A stretch of 64,000 nt of DNA from IMG/VR virus record IMGVR_UViG_3300042549_000858, positions 1 through 64,000 of that record; one strand, given 5' to 3'. Position numbers and translations under genes: made by a program. This stretch comes from a virus. A model generated the notes under the pieces. The model was not told the DNA's origin. It did no database searches and saw nothing but the letters and a program-made list of their open reading frames with translations. Below, piece after piece: positions 1 through 10,353 of this stretch. How positions within the stretch are numbered: position 1 is the stretch's first letter; every line of letters starts with the position of its first letter.

Positions 1-1367
1 GGTGTGAGGACGACACGAAGTTTGTAGTTGGCAACCGTGAGATAACTGCCGCAGGGGTGAACTACAGCCCGTCGTCGCAAGCAACCGCAGAGTTAGCGAC
101 GATGTACACAAAGAAGGGCACGCTACATGAGTGGTCTAAAGTGGCTAACAACTACGCCCGTGAAGGTAATGAAGTCCGTGCGTTCACCCTGTTCGCTGGT
201 TTTGGCTCTGCCCTGTTCAAGTTTACCAAACTAAGTGGCTCGATTATTCACCTGACCAACAACGGCTCAGGCGTGGGTAAGACAACTATTCAGCACATGG
301 TCAACAGCATTTGGGGGCGTCCATTGGAAACCCTGATGAACCAAGAAGATAAGTACTTGGCTCGTATGCACCGCATCTCTGTGCTTGGCAACATCTCGGT
401 GACGATTGACGAACTGACCAACATGGCTGACGAAGAGGTTAGCAACATGGCGTATGGCATTACGCATGGTAGGGGACGCAACCGTATGATGTCCCAAGTT
501 AACGCTGAACGAAGCAACATGTTGCGCTGGGCGATGATTGCGATTACGTCGGGTAACAAGAGTCTGTACGACCAGTTGTACAACTTGAAGGACTTCCCCG
601 AAGGTGAGTTGATGCGGATACTGGAGTTCAATGTCTCCAAGACTGATGACATGTCCAAGGCTGAATCTGATAGCGCGTTCAACGCTATGTACGACAACTA
701 CGGCGTGGCTGGTGAAGTCTTCATACGCTACGTGATTGCCAACCTGCCCGAAGTCAAGAAGTTGTTGGAGAAAATCCAGCGTAAGTTTGACAAAGCGGCT
801 GGCCTCACTCAGCGTGAGCGGTTTTGGTCTGCTACTGCCGCATGTGCCCTGACTGCTGGTTTGATTACCAAGAAACTAGGTTTGCATAACATCGCCGTAG
901 AAAACATTTACGCATGGGCTGTACAAACTATTGGCAGGATGCGGGTTGAAGTACGCCCGGGAATATCGGGTCCTTTAGCGCACATGGGATTATTTCTTAA
1001 TGAGCACAACAACAATATGCTGGTCATCAACAGCACAGTGGACAAACGCTCAGGACTTACCGAAGCGCCAATACGGGAACCCCGTGGTGAACTCATCACC
1101 CGCTATGAGCCTGACACCAAGCACTTGTTTGTGACGGTGAAACTCTTGCGTGAGTGGTGTAGCGAGAACCAAGTCTCTTACAAAGGGCTGGTGGATGACC
1201 TGTACAAGATGGGTGCTTGCATCGGGACTTTGAAGAAAGCCATGTCTCGTGGGTCTGCAATGTCCACACCGCCCGTGAGTGCATTGGTGATTGATTGCGC
1301 AAAAGCAACAGCCCTAGACCCCGAAGATAGCACTCCTGTACCCGCTCCTAGCGATGACGATTTATAA
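1..1367 (+). CDS. DUF927-like DNA helicase, C-terminal part of a probable primase-helicase (5' truncated)
   Basis: The reading frame is open from base 3, so the gene begins outside the window; the GTG at 57 is only the first start-like codon. A Walker A motif (GSGVGKTT, about residue 70 after the GTG) and a Walker B-like stretch ending TIDELTN, followed by AITSGNKSL, identify a P-loop ATPase of the kind found in phage DUF927-type helicases, which unwind DNA at the fork. The gene opening at 63284 encodes an archaeo-eukaryotic-type primase domain that runs off the right edge in the same orientation. The two are probably halves of one gene with some sequence missing between them (inference). Confidence 0.75.
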   Translation, partial: CEDDTKFVVGNREITAAGVNYSPSSQATAELATMYTKKGTLHEWSKVANNYAREGNEVRAFTLFAGFGSALFKFTKLSGSIIHLTNNGSGVGKTTIQHMVNSIWGRPLETLMNQEDKYLARMHRISVLGNISVTIDELTNMADEEVSNMAYGITHGRGRNRMMSQVNAERSNMLRWAMIAITSGNKSLYDQLYNLKDFPEGELMRILEFNVSKTDDMSKAESDSAFNAMYDNYGVAGEVFIRYVIANLPEVKKLLEKIQRKFDKAAGLTQRERFWSATAACALTAGLITKKLGLHNIAVENIYAWAVQTIGRMRVEVRPGISGPLAHMGLFLNEHNNNMLVINSTVDKRSGLTEAPIREPRGELITRYEPDTKHLFVTVKLLREWCSENQVSYKGLVDDLYKMGACIGTLKKAMSRGSAMSTPPVSALVIDCAKATALDPEDSTPVPAPSDDDL

Positions 1368-1557
1368 TAGCAACGTACTCGTTGTTATTGAATGGCATAA
1401 ATTCGTAGTTGGCAGCTCATTCTATATACCGACGTTAACACCTAACGTGTTATCAGATGAAATAGACACTGCCGCAAGGGAACGCGGCATGAAAGTCAAG
1501 TTTCGTTTTTGTGTCGAAGGCACTACGCATGGAGTGAGGTTCTGGCGTGTCAAATGA
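1354..1557 (+). CDS. Small conserved phage protein of unknown function
   Basis: A 67-residue protein starts at an ATG inside the end of the helicase gene (14-base overlap), so it is probably translationally coupled. The C-terminal half (ARERGMKVKFRFCVEG, then GVRFWRVK) resembles short basic proteins found near primases in other phages. I see no signal peptide, membrane segment or catalytic motif. It is the last gene of the rightward block, just before the terminator at 1620. Function unknown. Confidence 0.6.
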   Translation: MTIYNSNVLVVIEWHKFVVGSSFYIPTLTPNVLSDEIDTAARERGMKVKFRFCVEGTTHGVRFWRVK

Positions 1558-1619
1558 TCTTGTGTTAGAGTTCGCCTAGCAACTGATCTCCTCTCTCCTT
1601 TGTAGTTGCCTTCTCCTAG

Positions 1620-1649
1620 CCCCCCGACCAAAAGTTGGGGGGTTTTTTT
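1620..1649 (+). terminator. Rho-independent terminator of the rightward block
   Basis: Six C (1620-1625) pair with six G (1637-1642), extended inward by three further pairs, one of them G-T, around a CAAAA loop, and seven T follow. It lies between the convergent gene ends at 1557 (plus) and 1652 (minus). There is no T-run on the other strand, so it should stop rightward transcription only. Confidence 0.9.
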
Positions 1650-1651
1650 CT

Positions 1652-4600
1652 TTAGGCTTCCAGTTCGCGGATTGACTGCTCGATGAGAGGGCGCAACTTC
1701 TTGTTCAACTGCACCCCGTGGTACATGTCTTCGGAAATTTTGTCCCGTGCCTTGACAGACTTGTTGAGAGTGTTGCCTGTTATTTTTAGTTCGGGATACT
1801 TATCGCCCAACTCAAACAGTTTTTCTTCCAACTTATCCGCACGCTCAAAGTCACCTTCACGCTGGGCAACGTAGTACTTCTTGAGCAAGGACTGCTCTTC
1901 TTTGGTAATCACGTCACCTTGCTTCTTGGCAATAGCGTTAATCTCATACTGTGCCAACAAGTCAGCAGGTGCGAAACCTAAGACCTGCATAGCTGCGTTG
2001 TATCCATTCACATCACCCATCACTGGGTCACCGCGTAGAGTATTTACACCTTCAGTGGCATAGCGAACACCCTTGAGTACGTTACGTAACGCAATAGGTA
2101 GGGCAGTCTCGATGGCACGCTCCATGTGCCCATCGTTAGCCAGTTCAGCCGCACGGAACATGTTGTTTACTATGGCATATGGTGCGCCAAATATCGCCTC
2201 GGTAATTTGGCTCAACGCACTAGCGTCTGCTTTACCGCCCTTGTTTTCACGGTAGATTAAGTCAGTCCAACCCACACGGTCAGCAATGCCGAGGTTCGTG
2301 ATGTAGTTGATTGGGCCCTTAAACGCAAACTCACCAAGATATTTACGCATGACGGTATCAAAGTCATCCTCGTCGTCATCATTAAGCGCGTTGTAGGCGG
2401 CTTCCATAATCCAATACATGGGTAAACCCTTAACCCCAGCAAACAATGCGGCAGTGCCGTATACGCCTAACAACTGGCGACGGGCGGCTTGTATTTCCTC
2501 AAGTTGTTGTCCTGTGGCACCTTTAACTGGCAGCGCACGGTTCATGGTGTTGAACAACATGTAGTACATGGTGAAGCCAAACCGCTTAAACACAGTAAGA
2601 ACTTTACCTATGTCTGACTGACCGATGCTGGGCCCAGATTCAGTATGACCAGCACCATGCGCAAAGGTAACCATTTTGATGGCTTCTTCAATAGCCTGCG
2701 CTTGCTTCTCGGCATCGGACAACTTCTTGTTATTCTTGAGGCGTCCCATCTCCAACTCATAGGCGGCAACTGCCGTGATTTCACGGTTCATACGCTCGGC
2801 ATGATGGAACATGTATGTGGAAATAACCGCAGTTTTGTGCGCTAAGTTTCCAGTCTTATCAAGTTCTTTTCCGGGCCTGTCGTTTACATCCAACGCGTCA
2901 TAAGCTGTTGATGTTTGCAGGAACCCAAGGTCTTTGAGCCTTTGCATCAAGGCGGCATACTGCGGGGATTTGCCCATACTGACTGCGTTGTCGATAGATA
3001 GGCCAACTTCCAACCAACTATCTTGCATGGACTTGTTGCCGTTAATATCAATTACTTCGCGCTTGGCACCGCTGGTTCTATATAACTGCAATGCCGCCAA
3101 CAATGCACGGCCTGAGTTTGCCCAGCCATACTTACCCGACAAAAGCGGGTAAACAATCATAGGAGTTTGCAACGTGTTGACCACGGCAGATGATGCGTTA
3201 CCAGCCAAGTTGAAGTAGAACGCGCCAGTACTTGCATAGCGTGCCCAGTCAGACACCTTGGGGTTCATAGCGTATTCTTGACGTGCTTCAAACTCGTTAA
3301 TCAATTCAACTGCACGGTTTTGATTCTGCCCACGTAGACCTGCGGCGGTCTCTTTCATATTGCTAACCAAACGGCGCATACGATCACCATAGCGCATCAG
3401 AGCCAACTGGCGGGTTACGTTCTGAGTCACATTACCAAATGCCAAGGCAACATCGTTCTCATAACCAAGCGTACCCTTACGTGTTTGGAAAGATTTCAGC
3501 AAACTAGCCTCTGGCATCGCGGCAACGATTAACTGCAAGAACTTATTAACAGCCTCATCATCGGCGTTGCCCTCACGCATGATCTTCACAATCTGAGCCG
3601 CCATAGTTCCACGTGGAACATTCTTTACGGTGAACTGGTCAATGCGGGAGAACTCATCAAAGTTTGTATTACCTTCTGCTTCTAACTTGCGGCGTGCAAA
3701 GTCACGTTCAGCTTGGCTGTTATACAACTTAGATACGGCATCGTTAGTCTTGTCGGTGTAGGTCAACCAGTAAGTACCCTGACGGTACAGAGGCACGTAG
3801 TGGTCAATGCCCATCTTCGTGATTTGGTCAATGATCTTGTTGTACGCACTTAGTGCCGCTTTCTCATCAGGAAAAGTTTCCTTCAGACTGCTATACAACG
3901 ACCCCTTTAACTCTTTGAACAAACCACGGTATGCACCGAATGTGTCACGGTACAACTGCTTTTCTTCGTCATTGAGTTTGTTGAACTCAGCGGAGAACTG
4001 GCGATGGGCTGCTTCCCTCTCAGGCGCACCTTTGTACTGGCTAATAGGAGCCTCTGGATTTACGTCCAAGCGTGACGATTCATGCACAAGGCGTGACCAT
4101 GCGTCATAGTTAGCGTTCTGACGGTATTTGTTTAGACGGTCAGCAATAGGCTTTAACTTGGCACGCAACTCTTCACGGTAACCAATCATGCCGTCCACAG
4201 AGCGGGCGAAGTCCATTGAGTCTTTACCCAATATCTTTTCACCAACTTCACCCAGAGCAGACAAGTTCAGGAAGCGTTGAGTAGCCTCACGGAAACTGAT
4301 ACCCATGCGTTCGGTAGCGGCAAGGAACTTCACAGCGCGTTCACTGTTCATGGCGGGCTGATTGGAAATAATGTGGTCCATACCAGCCATAACTTGTTGC
4401 GCTATGTTTGGTTTGTGGATTGACTGTGCATACATGGACTCGCCGTAGCGTGCGGCAGGGGGCGCACCCATAATCGCATTGAGCATCTGGTCAACTGCAT
4501 CCACCACACTCGTTTGCTTTGGCTCGTAACCCATCAATTTACGCAGGACGTTAACAATCTTGTCCCACATTGACAGGTTAGGGGACTCGGTGCGCATTTC

Positions 4601-7600
4601 TTTCAAGCGCGTGCGGAAGACTTCGTTACTCCACATTTCAGCGGCAAACTCTTGCAAGTCTGTAGCGCCATACGCACCTTCAATATCACCCTTGATTTGC
4701 TCAAAAAGTTTGTTTAACTTCCGGGTGATCGGGTGTGATGGGTTTGCCAAAACATGTGATAGTGCGGCGTGAGCGGCCTCATGCAAAATCTCGTACTCGC
4801 TGGCGTTTGCAGGTAAGTAGATAGTGTTTGTCTTTGGGTCGTAGCGGGCTTCGCCCACTGCCAATTTCACATCACCTAAGTACTTAGTCAAAGCACCAGC
4901 AATACGTTGTACCAAACCAGAAGAACCGGAATCTGCAAGAGCTTGTAGAGCACCTGCAACATCACCACGCTCCAACATGTGTAAGACAACTGGATGTGCC
5001 TCACCGTGCAAAGCGGCAGTCTCTTGGGATGCAAAGTACCCTTCGCCGCGACCTCTGTTTATGAAGTCGTCATAAGAAGTTTCAATTACGTCGTCAAGGT
5101 AGATGTCATCAATCGTCTTCTGTACAGAAACTTTCTTCTTGTCTGCGGCGGCTTCTTTAGCCTCATCCGCTAACTGCTTCTTGGTCGCTTTCTTGACCCC
5201 TTGCTGTTTATCAATTCTGGAGTAGTGCACCTGAGAACTGGCGTTCTCTTTCTCGTACAGGGCAATCTGCTTGTCCATGAATGCGATTGCTTCGGGCGAC
5301 AGGTTCTGACGCACCCACTGTGCGGCGTTCTTAGCGTGTTTACCGCCTTGTCCTTTGAAAAACTCAGCCTCGGCTTGTGTGCCGAATGTCATCTCTGGGG
5401 CACCCTTGAACGACTTCATTTTGGAATTGCGATAGGCAGTAGGCTGATATACCAAGTCGTTAGCAATCGCTTTAAGCGCCAACTCAGGTAGAACCTTGCT
5501 GAAATAAGCGTGAGCGTCTTTGGCAAGTTCGGTCATCCCTTTGAGGGATGCAGTGCGGCCTAACTTTTCAGCGGCAATCTTGAGGTCTTCACCAAACTTT
5601 ATAGTTTTATTAACCTTAGCAATATTCTGTGCTTCCACCGTTTCGGCAGGGGCAGCCTCAGTAGCCTTGATAGGAGTAGCCTTTCGTCCCTTAGCAGATA
5701 CAACAAGAGGAGCAGTATCAGTAGTAGCAACAGTAACAGGAGCCGCATTTTCACCACCTATTATTTCTGTATCAGTTAAATTTTGTAGTAGCTGTTCATC
5801 GGTAACTACCCCCTGCGCCCCAAGGTTTAGTGCGGCAAATTTTTCACCATCAACTTTTACTTTTGTATCAACAACTTTTCCTGTGTCATCACGAACAATA
5901 GTTACCGTTGCAGGTTTACCTTCAAAGGTTGTTTTGTGTTGAGTTTTGGTTTCTTTTACTGTAGCGGACTGTTCAGCTTCTCTGATAGTAGGCAGTCCAG
6001 CATCCGGCTTAGGAGAAACCACTCGAGCTCCTGTAGGTGCTCCAGTTCCTGTGGCGGTGCCTTCTTGATCGGGTGGTGGAGCCACGCTAGTGCCTGCTCC
6101 ACTTGTTGGGGCGTTAGGTTGTCCAGCATTGATGTCTCCAAAGGCGAATTGACGCGTTGCTGATTGTTGCTTCTGTGTTTTCTCAGAGATAGGCTCCGCT
6201 TGTAATTCCGCACGGGCGGCTTCGACTTCACCACCACGCCCATCAGCATATAGGCTGTCAAGTACTTTTTGGTAGTTATCTTCGTTGATGTTGATGGTGC
6301 CCGTCTTTTGTGGGTCTTCCATCGTCTGTATGAATTTGCGCACACCTTCGGGGGTAGCCATGTCAACACCCAACAACTCAGTAGTAAGGTTTGAACGTGC
6401 AGGGATACGCAAGGCTTTGAGGACTTGCTCTGTTACTGGGTCTTTCGGTGCGTTCTGTGCACCCATGTCGCCAAATGCAAACCCACGCATACCTTGCTCT
6501 TGGCTAATCTTGTTTTCAACGCGTTGCTTCTCAACTCCGGGCATGAACATGCCGCCCGTACCGGGTGTTGGCTTGGCAGTAGCGAACGCGCTTTTCGATG
6601 CTTTAGCCGCATTTTCGTCAGCGTCTTTAGCCTTGGCTTTTTTAATTGCGTCTTCTAAGTCAGCGTAGGCTCGTGAACCGGGACGTTGCTCATCCATGCG
6701 GGCTTGCAAGGCATTGATTTCAATCTCACGCGCTTTGCGTGCGTCGTTCTCCGCAAGGGCGGCTTCCATATCAGCTTGCGTGTTGCCCGCTGTTGGAAAC
6801 TGTCCTTCAATTTGGTTTTGCAAGCCAGTAGGTTGCAGTCGCGCCGCTTCTTCTTGTGCGGCTAACTGATTTAACGCTTCTTTGGCTTCTTGTGTATTTG
6901 CGTAGTCTTTCTTGGCTGTACGACCAGCGGCTATGCCACCGGGGACTCCAAAGCCAGCACCACCCACAGCACCTTTGACAAATGCTTCCTTGTACTTCTG
7001 TACGTTCTCAGGGTCAAGCAAACCTTTTGTACTGCCAGCAACTTGTGTGGCGTATGCGCCGATGGCTTCTTGTGCGCTCTCGGTAAGCCCTTCAGTAGCG
7101 GCAGACTTGGCTACTTCTTTGCCAAGGTACTTCCAAACTTTTGGTGCGGCACCAGACTCTTTTGCTAACTGCTCAATGACTTTTAGTTTGCCGTATGAGC
7201 CTAGTGAGTTAAGCACACCAGCAGGTAACACAGAGTCCAATATGGCACTGAAGCCACCTGCTAAGGCGGCAACACCGGGCTCGAACTTACCGGTTTCTCT
7301 GTATATACCTTCAAATACTTCGGGTGCGTTTTGGGCAAATGAACCCATGAACACACCACCATACATACCCTTTTGTGCACCAGCTTTTGCGGCAGTCTCA
7401 ACACCAGCTAGACCTGCACGGGTAGGAACGCCAGCGGCAGTGGCCGCCTTGAAAGCCGCGTTTCCAGCCAAGCGCCCGCCCAACATACTTCCCCCTACAC
7501 CGGGAACTATTGAAGTAGCAATAGTAGGTGTGAGTTCACCCAAAGTCTCAACGCCGTATTCAAGCGCCTCAAACGGGCTGTTGATGTCTTTATATGATTT

Positions 7601-7912
7601 GAAACGAGTTGGGTATTTCTGCTGTAGAAGTTGGCGGCTTGCTTCCGCTTCCTTCATTTGACGTTCAGCGTATTCTTTGTCCCCACCCACAAAAGAACTA
7701 ACCATAGCAGGGATGGTGTCGCCAAGAGCAATACCCGTTTCTCCCAAACCACGCATGACACCGCGCTTGGCAATCTCACCCAAACCAACATCCGGTTTAG
7801 GAAGACTGAAGTCGTATTTTTCTGCCAGTCTGCCGACTAAATTATCGAACTGCTCTGGACTTAGGTTGTCTGGAAATTCAACATTCCCTACTTTGGGCAG
7901 TGTGACAATCAT
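1652..7912 (-). CDS. Very large virion/ejection (polyvalent-type) protein with zincin motif
   Basis: 2086 residues, the largest gene in the window and the last of the leftward block. An HEAAH zinc-peptidase motif lies at about residues 1044-1048. The N-terminus (FPDNLSPEQFDNLVGRL, residues 13-29) resembles the start of other giant phage proteins. Gly/Ala-rich hydrophobic stretches around residues 130-330 and near 1820 could contact membranes; the rest is mostly charged helix. Size, position beside other internal proteins and the protease motif suggest a virion protein ejected with the DNA, as in phage polyvalent proteins. Substrate and exact role are unknown. It begins 2 bases after the previous gene ends. 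Confidence 0.65.
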   Translation of the reverse strand: MIVTLPKVGNVEFPDNLSPEQFDNLVGRLAEKYDFSLPKPDVGLGEIAKRGVMRGLGETGIALGDTIPAMVSSFVGGDKEYAERQMKEAEASRQLLQQKYPTRFKSYKDINSPFEALEYGVETLGELTPTIATSIVPGVGGSMLGGRLAGNAAFKAATAAGVPTRAGLAGVETAAKAGAQKGMYGGVFMGSFAQNAPEVFEGIYRETGKFEPGVAALAGGFSAILDSVLPAGVLNSLGSYGKLKVIEQLAKESGAAPKVWKYLGKEVAKSAATEGLTESAQEAIGAYATQVAGSTKGLLDPENVQKYKEAFVKGAVGGAGFGVPGGIAAGRTAKKDYANTQEAKEALNQLAAQEEAARLQPTGLQNQIEGQFPTAGNTQADMEAALAENDARKAREIEINALQARMDEQRPGSRAYADLEDAIKKAKAKDADENAAKASKSAFATAKPTPGTGGMFMPGVEKQRVENKISQEQGMRGFAFGDMGAQNAPKDPVTEQVLKALRIPARSNLTTELLGVDMATPEGVRKFIQTMEDPQKTGTININEDNYQKVLDSLYADGRGGEVEAARAELQAEPISEKTQKQQSATRQFAFGDINAGQPNAPTSGAGTSVAPPPDQEGTATGTGAPTGARVVSPKPDAGLPTIREAEQSATVKETKTQHKTTFEGKPATVTIVRDDTGKVVDTKVKVDGEKFAALNLGAQGVVTDEQLLQNLTDTEIIGGENAAPVTVATTDTAPLVVSAKGRKATPIKATEAAPAETVEAQNIAKVNKTIKFGEDLKIAAEKLGRTASLKGMTELAKDAHAYFSKVLPELALKAIANDLVYQPTAYRNSKMKSFKGAPEMTFGTQAEAEFFKGQGGKHAKNAAQWVRQNLSPEAIAFMDKQIALYEKENASSQVHYSRIDKQQGVKKATKKQLADEAKEAAADKKKVSVQKTIDDIYLDDVIETSYDDFINRGRGEGYFASQETAALHGEAHPVVLHMLERGDVAGALQALADSGSSGLVQRIAGALTKYLGDVKLAVGEARYDPKTNTIYLPANASEYEILHEAAHAALSHVLANPSHPITRKLNKLFEQIKGDIEGAYGATDLQEFAAEMWSNEVFRTRLKEMRTESPNLSMWDKIVNVLRKLMGYEPKQTSVVDAVDQMLNAIMGAPPAARYGESMYAQSIHKPNIAQQVMAGMDHIISNQPAMNSERAVKFLAATERMGISFREATQRFLNLSALGEVGEKILGKDSMDFARSVDGMIGYREELRAKLKPIADRLNKYRQNANYDAWSRLVHESSRLDVNPEAPISQYKGAPEREAAHRQFSAEFNKLNDEEKQLYRDTFGAYRGLFKELKGSLYSSLKETFPDEKAALSAYNKIIDQITKMGIDHYVPLYRQGTYWLTYTDKTNDAVSKLYNSQAERDFARRKLEAEGNTNFDEFSRIDQFTVKNVPRGTMAAQIVKIMREGNADDEAVNKFLQLIVAAMPEASLLKSFQTRKGTLGYENDVALAFGNVTQNVTRQLALMRYGDRMRRLVSNMKETAAGLRGQNQNRAVELINEFEARQEYAMNPKVSDWARYASTGAFYFNLAGNASSAVVNTLQTPMIVYPLLSGKYGWANSGRALLAALQLYRTSGAKREVIDINGNKSMQDSWLEVGLSIDNAVSMGKSPQYAALMQRLKDLGFLQTSTAYDALDVNDRPGKELDKTGNLAHKTAVISTYMFHHAERMNREITAVAAYELEMGRLKNNKKLSDAEKQAQAIEEAIKMVTFAHGAGHTESGPSIGQSDIGKVLTVFKRFGFTMYYMLFNTMNRALPVKGATGQQLEEIQAARRQLLGVYGTAALFAGVKGLPMYWIMEAAYNALNDDDEDDFDTVMRKYLGEFAFKGPINYITNLGIADRVGWTDLIYRENKGGKADASALSQITEAIFGAPYAIVNNMFRAAELANDGHMERAIETALPIALRNVLKGVRYATEGVNTLRGDPVMGDVNGYNAAMQVLGFAPADLLAQYEINAIAKKQGDVITKEEQSLLKKYYVAQREGDFERADKLEEKLFELGDKYPELKITGNTLNKSVKARDKISEDMYHGVQLNKKLRPLIEQSIRELEA

Positions 7913-7914
7913 AA

Positions 7915-10353
7915 TTAACCTTCATCAAGCAGATCAAACACCGATTTTGCACTACCGCCGCTAGTTGCGGAAGCCATATCTCCACGTTGGTCCCGTGCGG
8001 CACTCAGTGCGTCCCCGATTGCAGATTGACGCATTTGATTAAATTGATACTTACCTTGAATAGGCCCATACTGTTGTATGAGTTCCGCTTCTTTTCGCGT
8101 GTTTCTTGGGTTGTTATCAAAGTCAAGTGTGGCTTTACGGCGTACGTCCATCATGCGTGCATCTGCGGCTCTAGCTTGAGCATCTGCGGCTTTATTGCGG
8201 TAGTCCATAAGCGAACCAAACTGACGCTCTTTTTGTGCCAGTTGTGCGGCACCGAGGCCAGCTTGTGAGGCGTATTGTTGACGTTGTACGTCAAGTTGTT
8301 CACGCTGTACTGCAATTTGTTTATCCACTTGTTGGAACTGACGTACTTGGGACGCCCAGCCTAGGGCTGTAGCGTTATCACCCTTACGTTGCGCCATTTG
8401 GAACTGTTGCATAGCAATCGCAAGTTTTTGCTGATTGTCATCTGCGGCTTGAGCCAACTCATTAGTCTTAGCAACCGATGCGGCAAGTGTTGGAGATGCT
8501 TTTGCGGCACTTCGTATTACACCAAAGATACCTTGGTTACCTACTTGACCGGGTTCAGCGGCATTAGCCGCCATTTGAAACCCAAACTCAGCCAATGCTT
8601 TACCAAAGCCTTTGTCTTTAATTTCTTTTGAACGCCCGGCAGATTTCTCCATCAGTTTGTTCAATGTGTCCATGTCGCCCTTGCTCTCGGCTTTGAGCAT
8701 GTTGCGCATTTTGGTGTACTCATCCATTAAAGAAACAGCAGGCACGCCACTATCTTTGGACAACTTAGTAATGCCAGAGAAAATCTCTGGGCTAACTTTT
8801 GGTTTGTCTTTGGTTTCAAAGTCCACGCGGCGCGTCGCAGTAGCGGCGTTGTATGGTTCACTAACCGAAGTCGTTGGTTTAGCTACCGGAGCTGTTGGCT
8901 TATCTACAACGTATTTACCATACATAATGTCTTGCACATCTGAAAGCCCTACAGTCTTTCCTTGGTCTTTTAAATCACTAACTATTTTTTGCACTTCACT
9001 CATAGGAAGTTTTTTAGGTGTCTCGTATGTACCAATTGAGCCACCAAATTGTGGGTCTGTAATTAAGTCACCGTCGGCAAACGCAAGGATGCCGCCATTA
9101 GCGGCTTGGACTACGCCCTGCTGTTGGTCTTGTGGAAGTTGGTTATACGCCGCTGCCATACCACCACGCTCGGATGCACGCATGGCAAGTTCTTGTTGGG
9201 CGGCTACTAACTCAACCTGTGTTGTAGGGTTCTGAATAATTGACTGGAGTTGCTCATCTGACAACTTGTCAACCTGTGCCGCCATAGCCGCAGGGTCGTT
9301 CATTTTGTCGGAAATGTCCCCACCCGCACCAAACGCCAAGCCACCCTCAGCCATCTTGCTCAGACCATAGGCACCCATACCCAGACCAGCAAGCTGACCC
9401 ATAGTACTTGGAGGTGCTTGATAGACCTGAGACTGTGTGTTCATACCCATCGGGGTACCACGAACCAAGTTAGACATGTAACTAAGTTGTTGGTATGGAT
9501 AGTTCTTCTGTGTGAGAAAGTCTTGGTATGCAGTGTCCAGACCTCTTTGTTGCTGGGCTTGCTGTTGTGCGCCGTACTGGTTTTGCAAGGCGTTGATACC
9601 CATGCCCTGCTGATACTGGCTCTGCCCTAAGTTACCCAACTGACCAGCGGCTTGATTAGCCATGCCGTAGCCTGCAAGTTGATTCTGCAAGTTCTGGTTG
9701 TACTGGTTCTGCGCATTGCTAAATGCTGTGTTGTAGCCCTGACCAACAATCTGATTGATACCTGTATTGCGGTTGCGCTCGTTTTCAGCCGCCATGATCG
9801 CTTCGCGTGAGCCACCAAATGCACCTGCTTGAGTAGCCGCAGACTGTTGTCTAGTACCGCTAATGTCGTACGCACGGTTTGCTTCAGCAATTTGAGGAGC
9901 CAAAGACATCTGCAAGTAGGGGTTCATGTACCCACCGACTTGATTCTGGAATCCTCCGGTCGTAGACTGACCAGCTACATCAAACCCACCCAAACCCGCA
10001 CCGACCGATGCGGCAGTAGCCTGACCAATTTGAGGCGCAACCTTCATATTCTGTGCGCCTTGGAACGATTGCTGTTGCATCGGGTCAAACCCGGCAATGC
10101 GCTCGCCGCCATAAGGTTGGTATGGATTCTGTCCAAGATCAGTTACTGCCTTACCCTTGGACAGCACGTCTTGCGCATATGGTTTTGCCCAATCAGGTAA
10201 GTCTTGGGTTTGTGTAGTAGATGATGCGGGCTGTTGACTACCACCCCCACCATCACCAAGGATGAAACCCCCATCGGCTTTTAAATAGGTGGCGCTATCC
10301 CCAAGCGGCTCGCCTAATGCGTAGAGTTCACGGCGTGAATAACTTGTTCTCAT
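7915..10353 (-). CDS. Gln/Ala/Gly-rich internal virion or DNA-transfer protein
   Basis: 812 residues. About residues 70-330 are rich in Gln, Asn, Ala and Gly with many NxQN-type runs; the C-terminal half is charged and helical, with Gln-rich coiled-coil character. No enzyme motif is visible. Similar low-complexity proteins lie beside the large ejection proteins of podovirus-like phages, so a role inside the capsid or in DNA transfer is inferred. The start codon overlaps the stop of the upstream GNAT-like gene (ATGA), indicating coupled translation. Confidence 0.55.
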   Translation of the reverse strand: MRTSYSRRELYALGEPLGDSATYLKADGGFILGDGGGGSQQPASSTTQTQDLPDWAKPYAQDVLSKGKAVTDLGQNPYQPYGGERIAGFDPMQQQSFQGAQNMKVAPQIGQATAASVGAGLGGFDVAGQSTTGGFQNQVGGYMNPYLQMSLAPQIAEANRAYDISGTRQQSAATQAGAFGGSREAIMAAENERNRNTGINQIVGQGYNTAFSNAQNQYNQNLQNQLAGYGMANQAAGQLGNLGQSQYQQGMGINALQNQYGAQQQAQQQRGLDTAYQDFLTQKNYPYQQLSYMSNLVRGTPMGMNTQSQVYQAPPSTMGQLAGLGMGAYGLSKMAEGGLAFGAGGDISDKMNDPAAMAAQVDKLSDEQLQSIIQNPTTQVELVAAQQELAMRASERGGMAAAYNQLPQDQQQGVVQAANGGILAFADGDLITDPQFGGSIGTYETPKKLPMSEVQKIVSDLKDQGKTVGLSDVQDIMYGKYVVDKPTAPVAKPTTSVSEPYNAATATRRVDFETKDKPKVSPEIFSGITKLSKDSGVPAVSLMDEYTKMRNMLKAESKGDMDTLNKLMEKSAGRSKEIKDKGFGKALAEFGFQMAANAAEPGQVGNQGIFGVIRSAAKASPTLAASVAKTNELAQAADDNQQKLAIAMQQFQMAQRKGDNATALGWASQVRQFQQVDKQIAVQREQLDVQRQQYASQAGLGAAQLAQKERQFGSLMDYRNKAADAQARAADARMMDVRRKATLDFDNNPRNTRKEAELIQQYGPIQGKYQFNQMRQSAIGDALSAARDQRGDMASATSGGSAKSVFDLLDEG

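Noticed and set aside
1627-1652. Possible use of the 1620 hairpin as a terminator for the leftward block as well
   Set aside because: On the minus strand no T-run follows the stem (CTAGGAG does), so only rightward termination is supported; I saw no terminator for the leftward block inside the window.
6912-7661. Long plus-strand ORF (249 codons) inside the giant minus-strand gene
   Set aside because: It has no ribosome site, its composition is that of an antisense shadow, and the opposite strand has a clear conserved protein.
8612-9235. Plus-strand ORF of 207 codons opposite the Gln-rich virion gene
   Set aside because: Antisense shadow: no upstream promoter or SD, and it runs against the late block.
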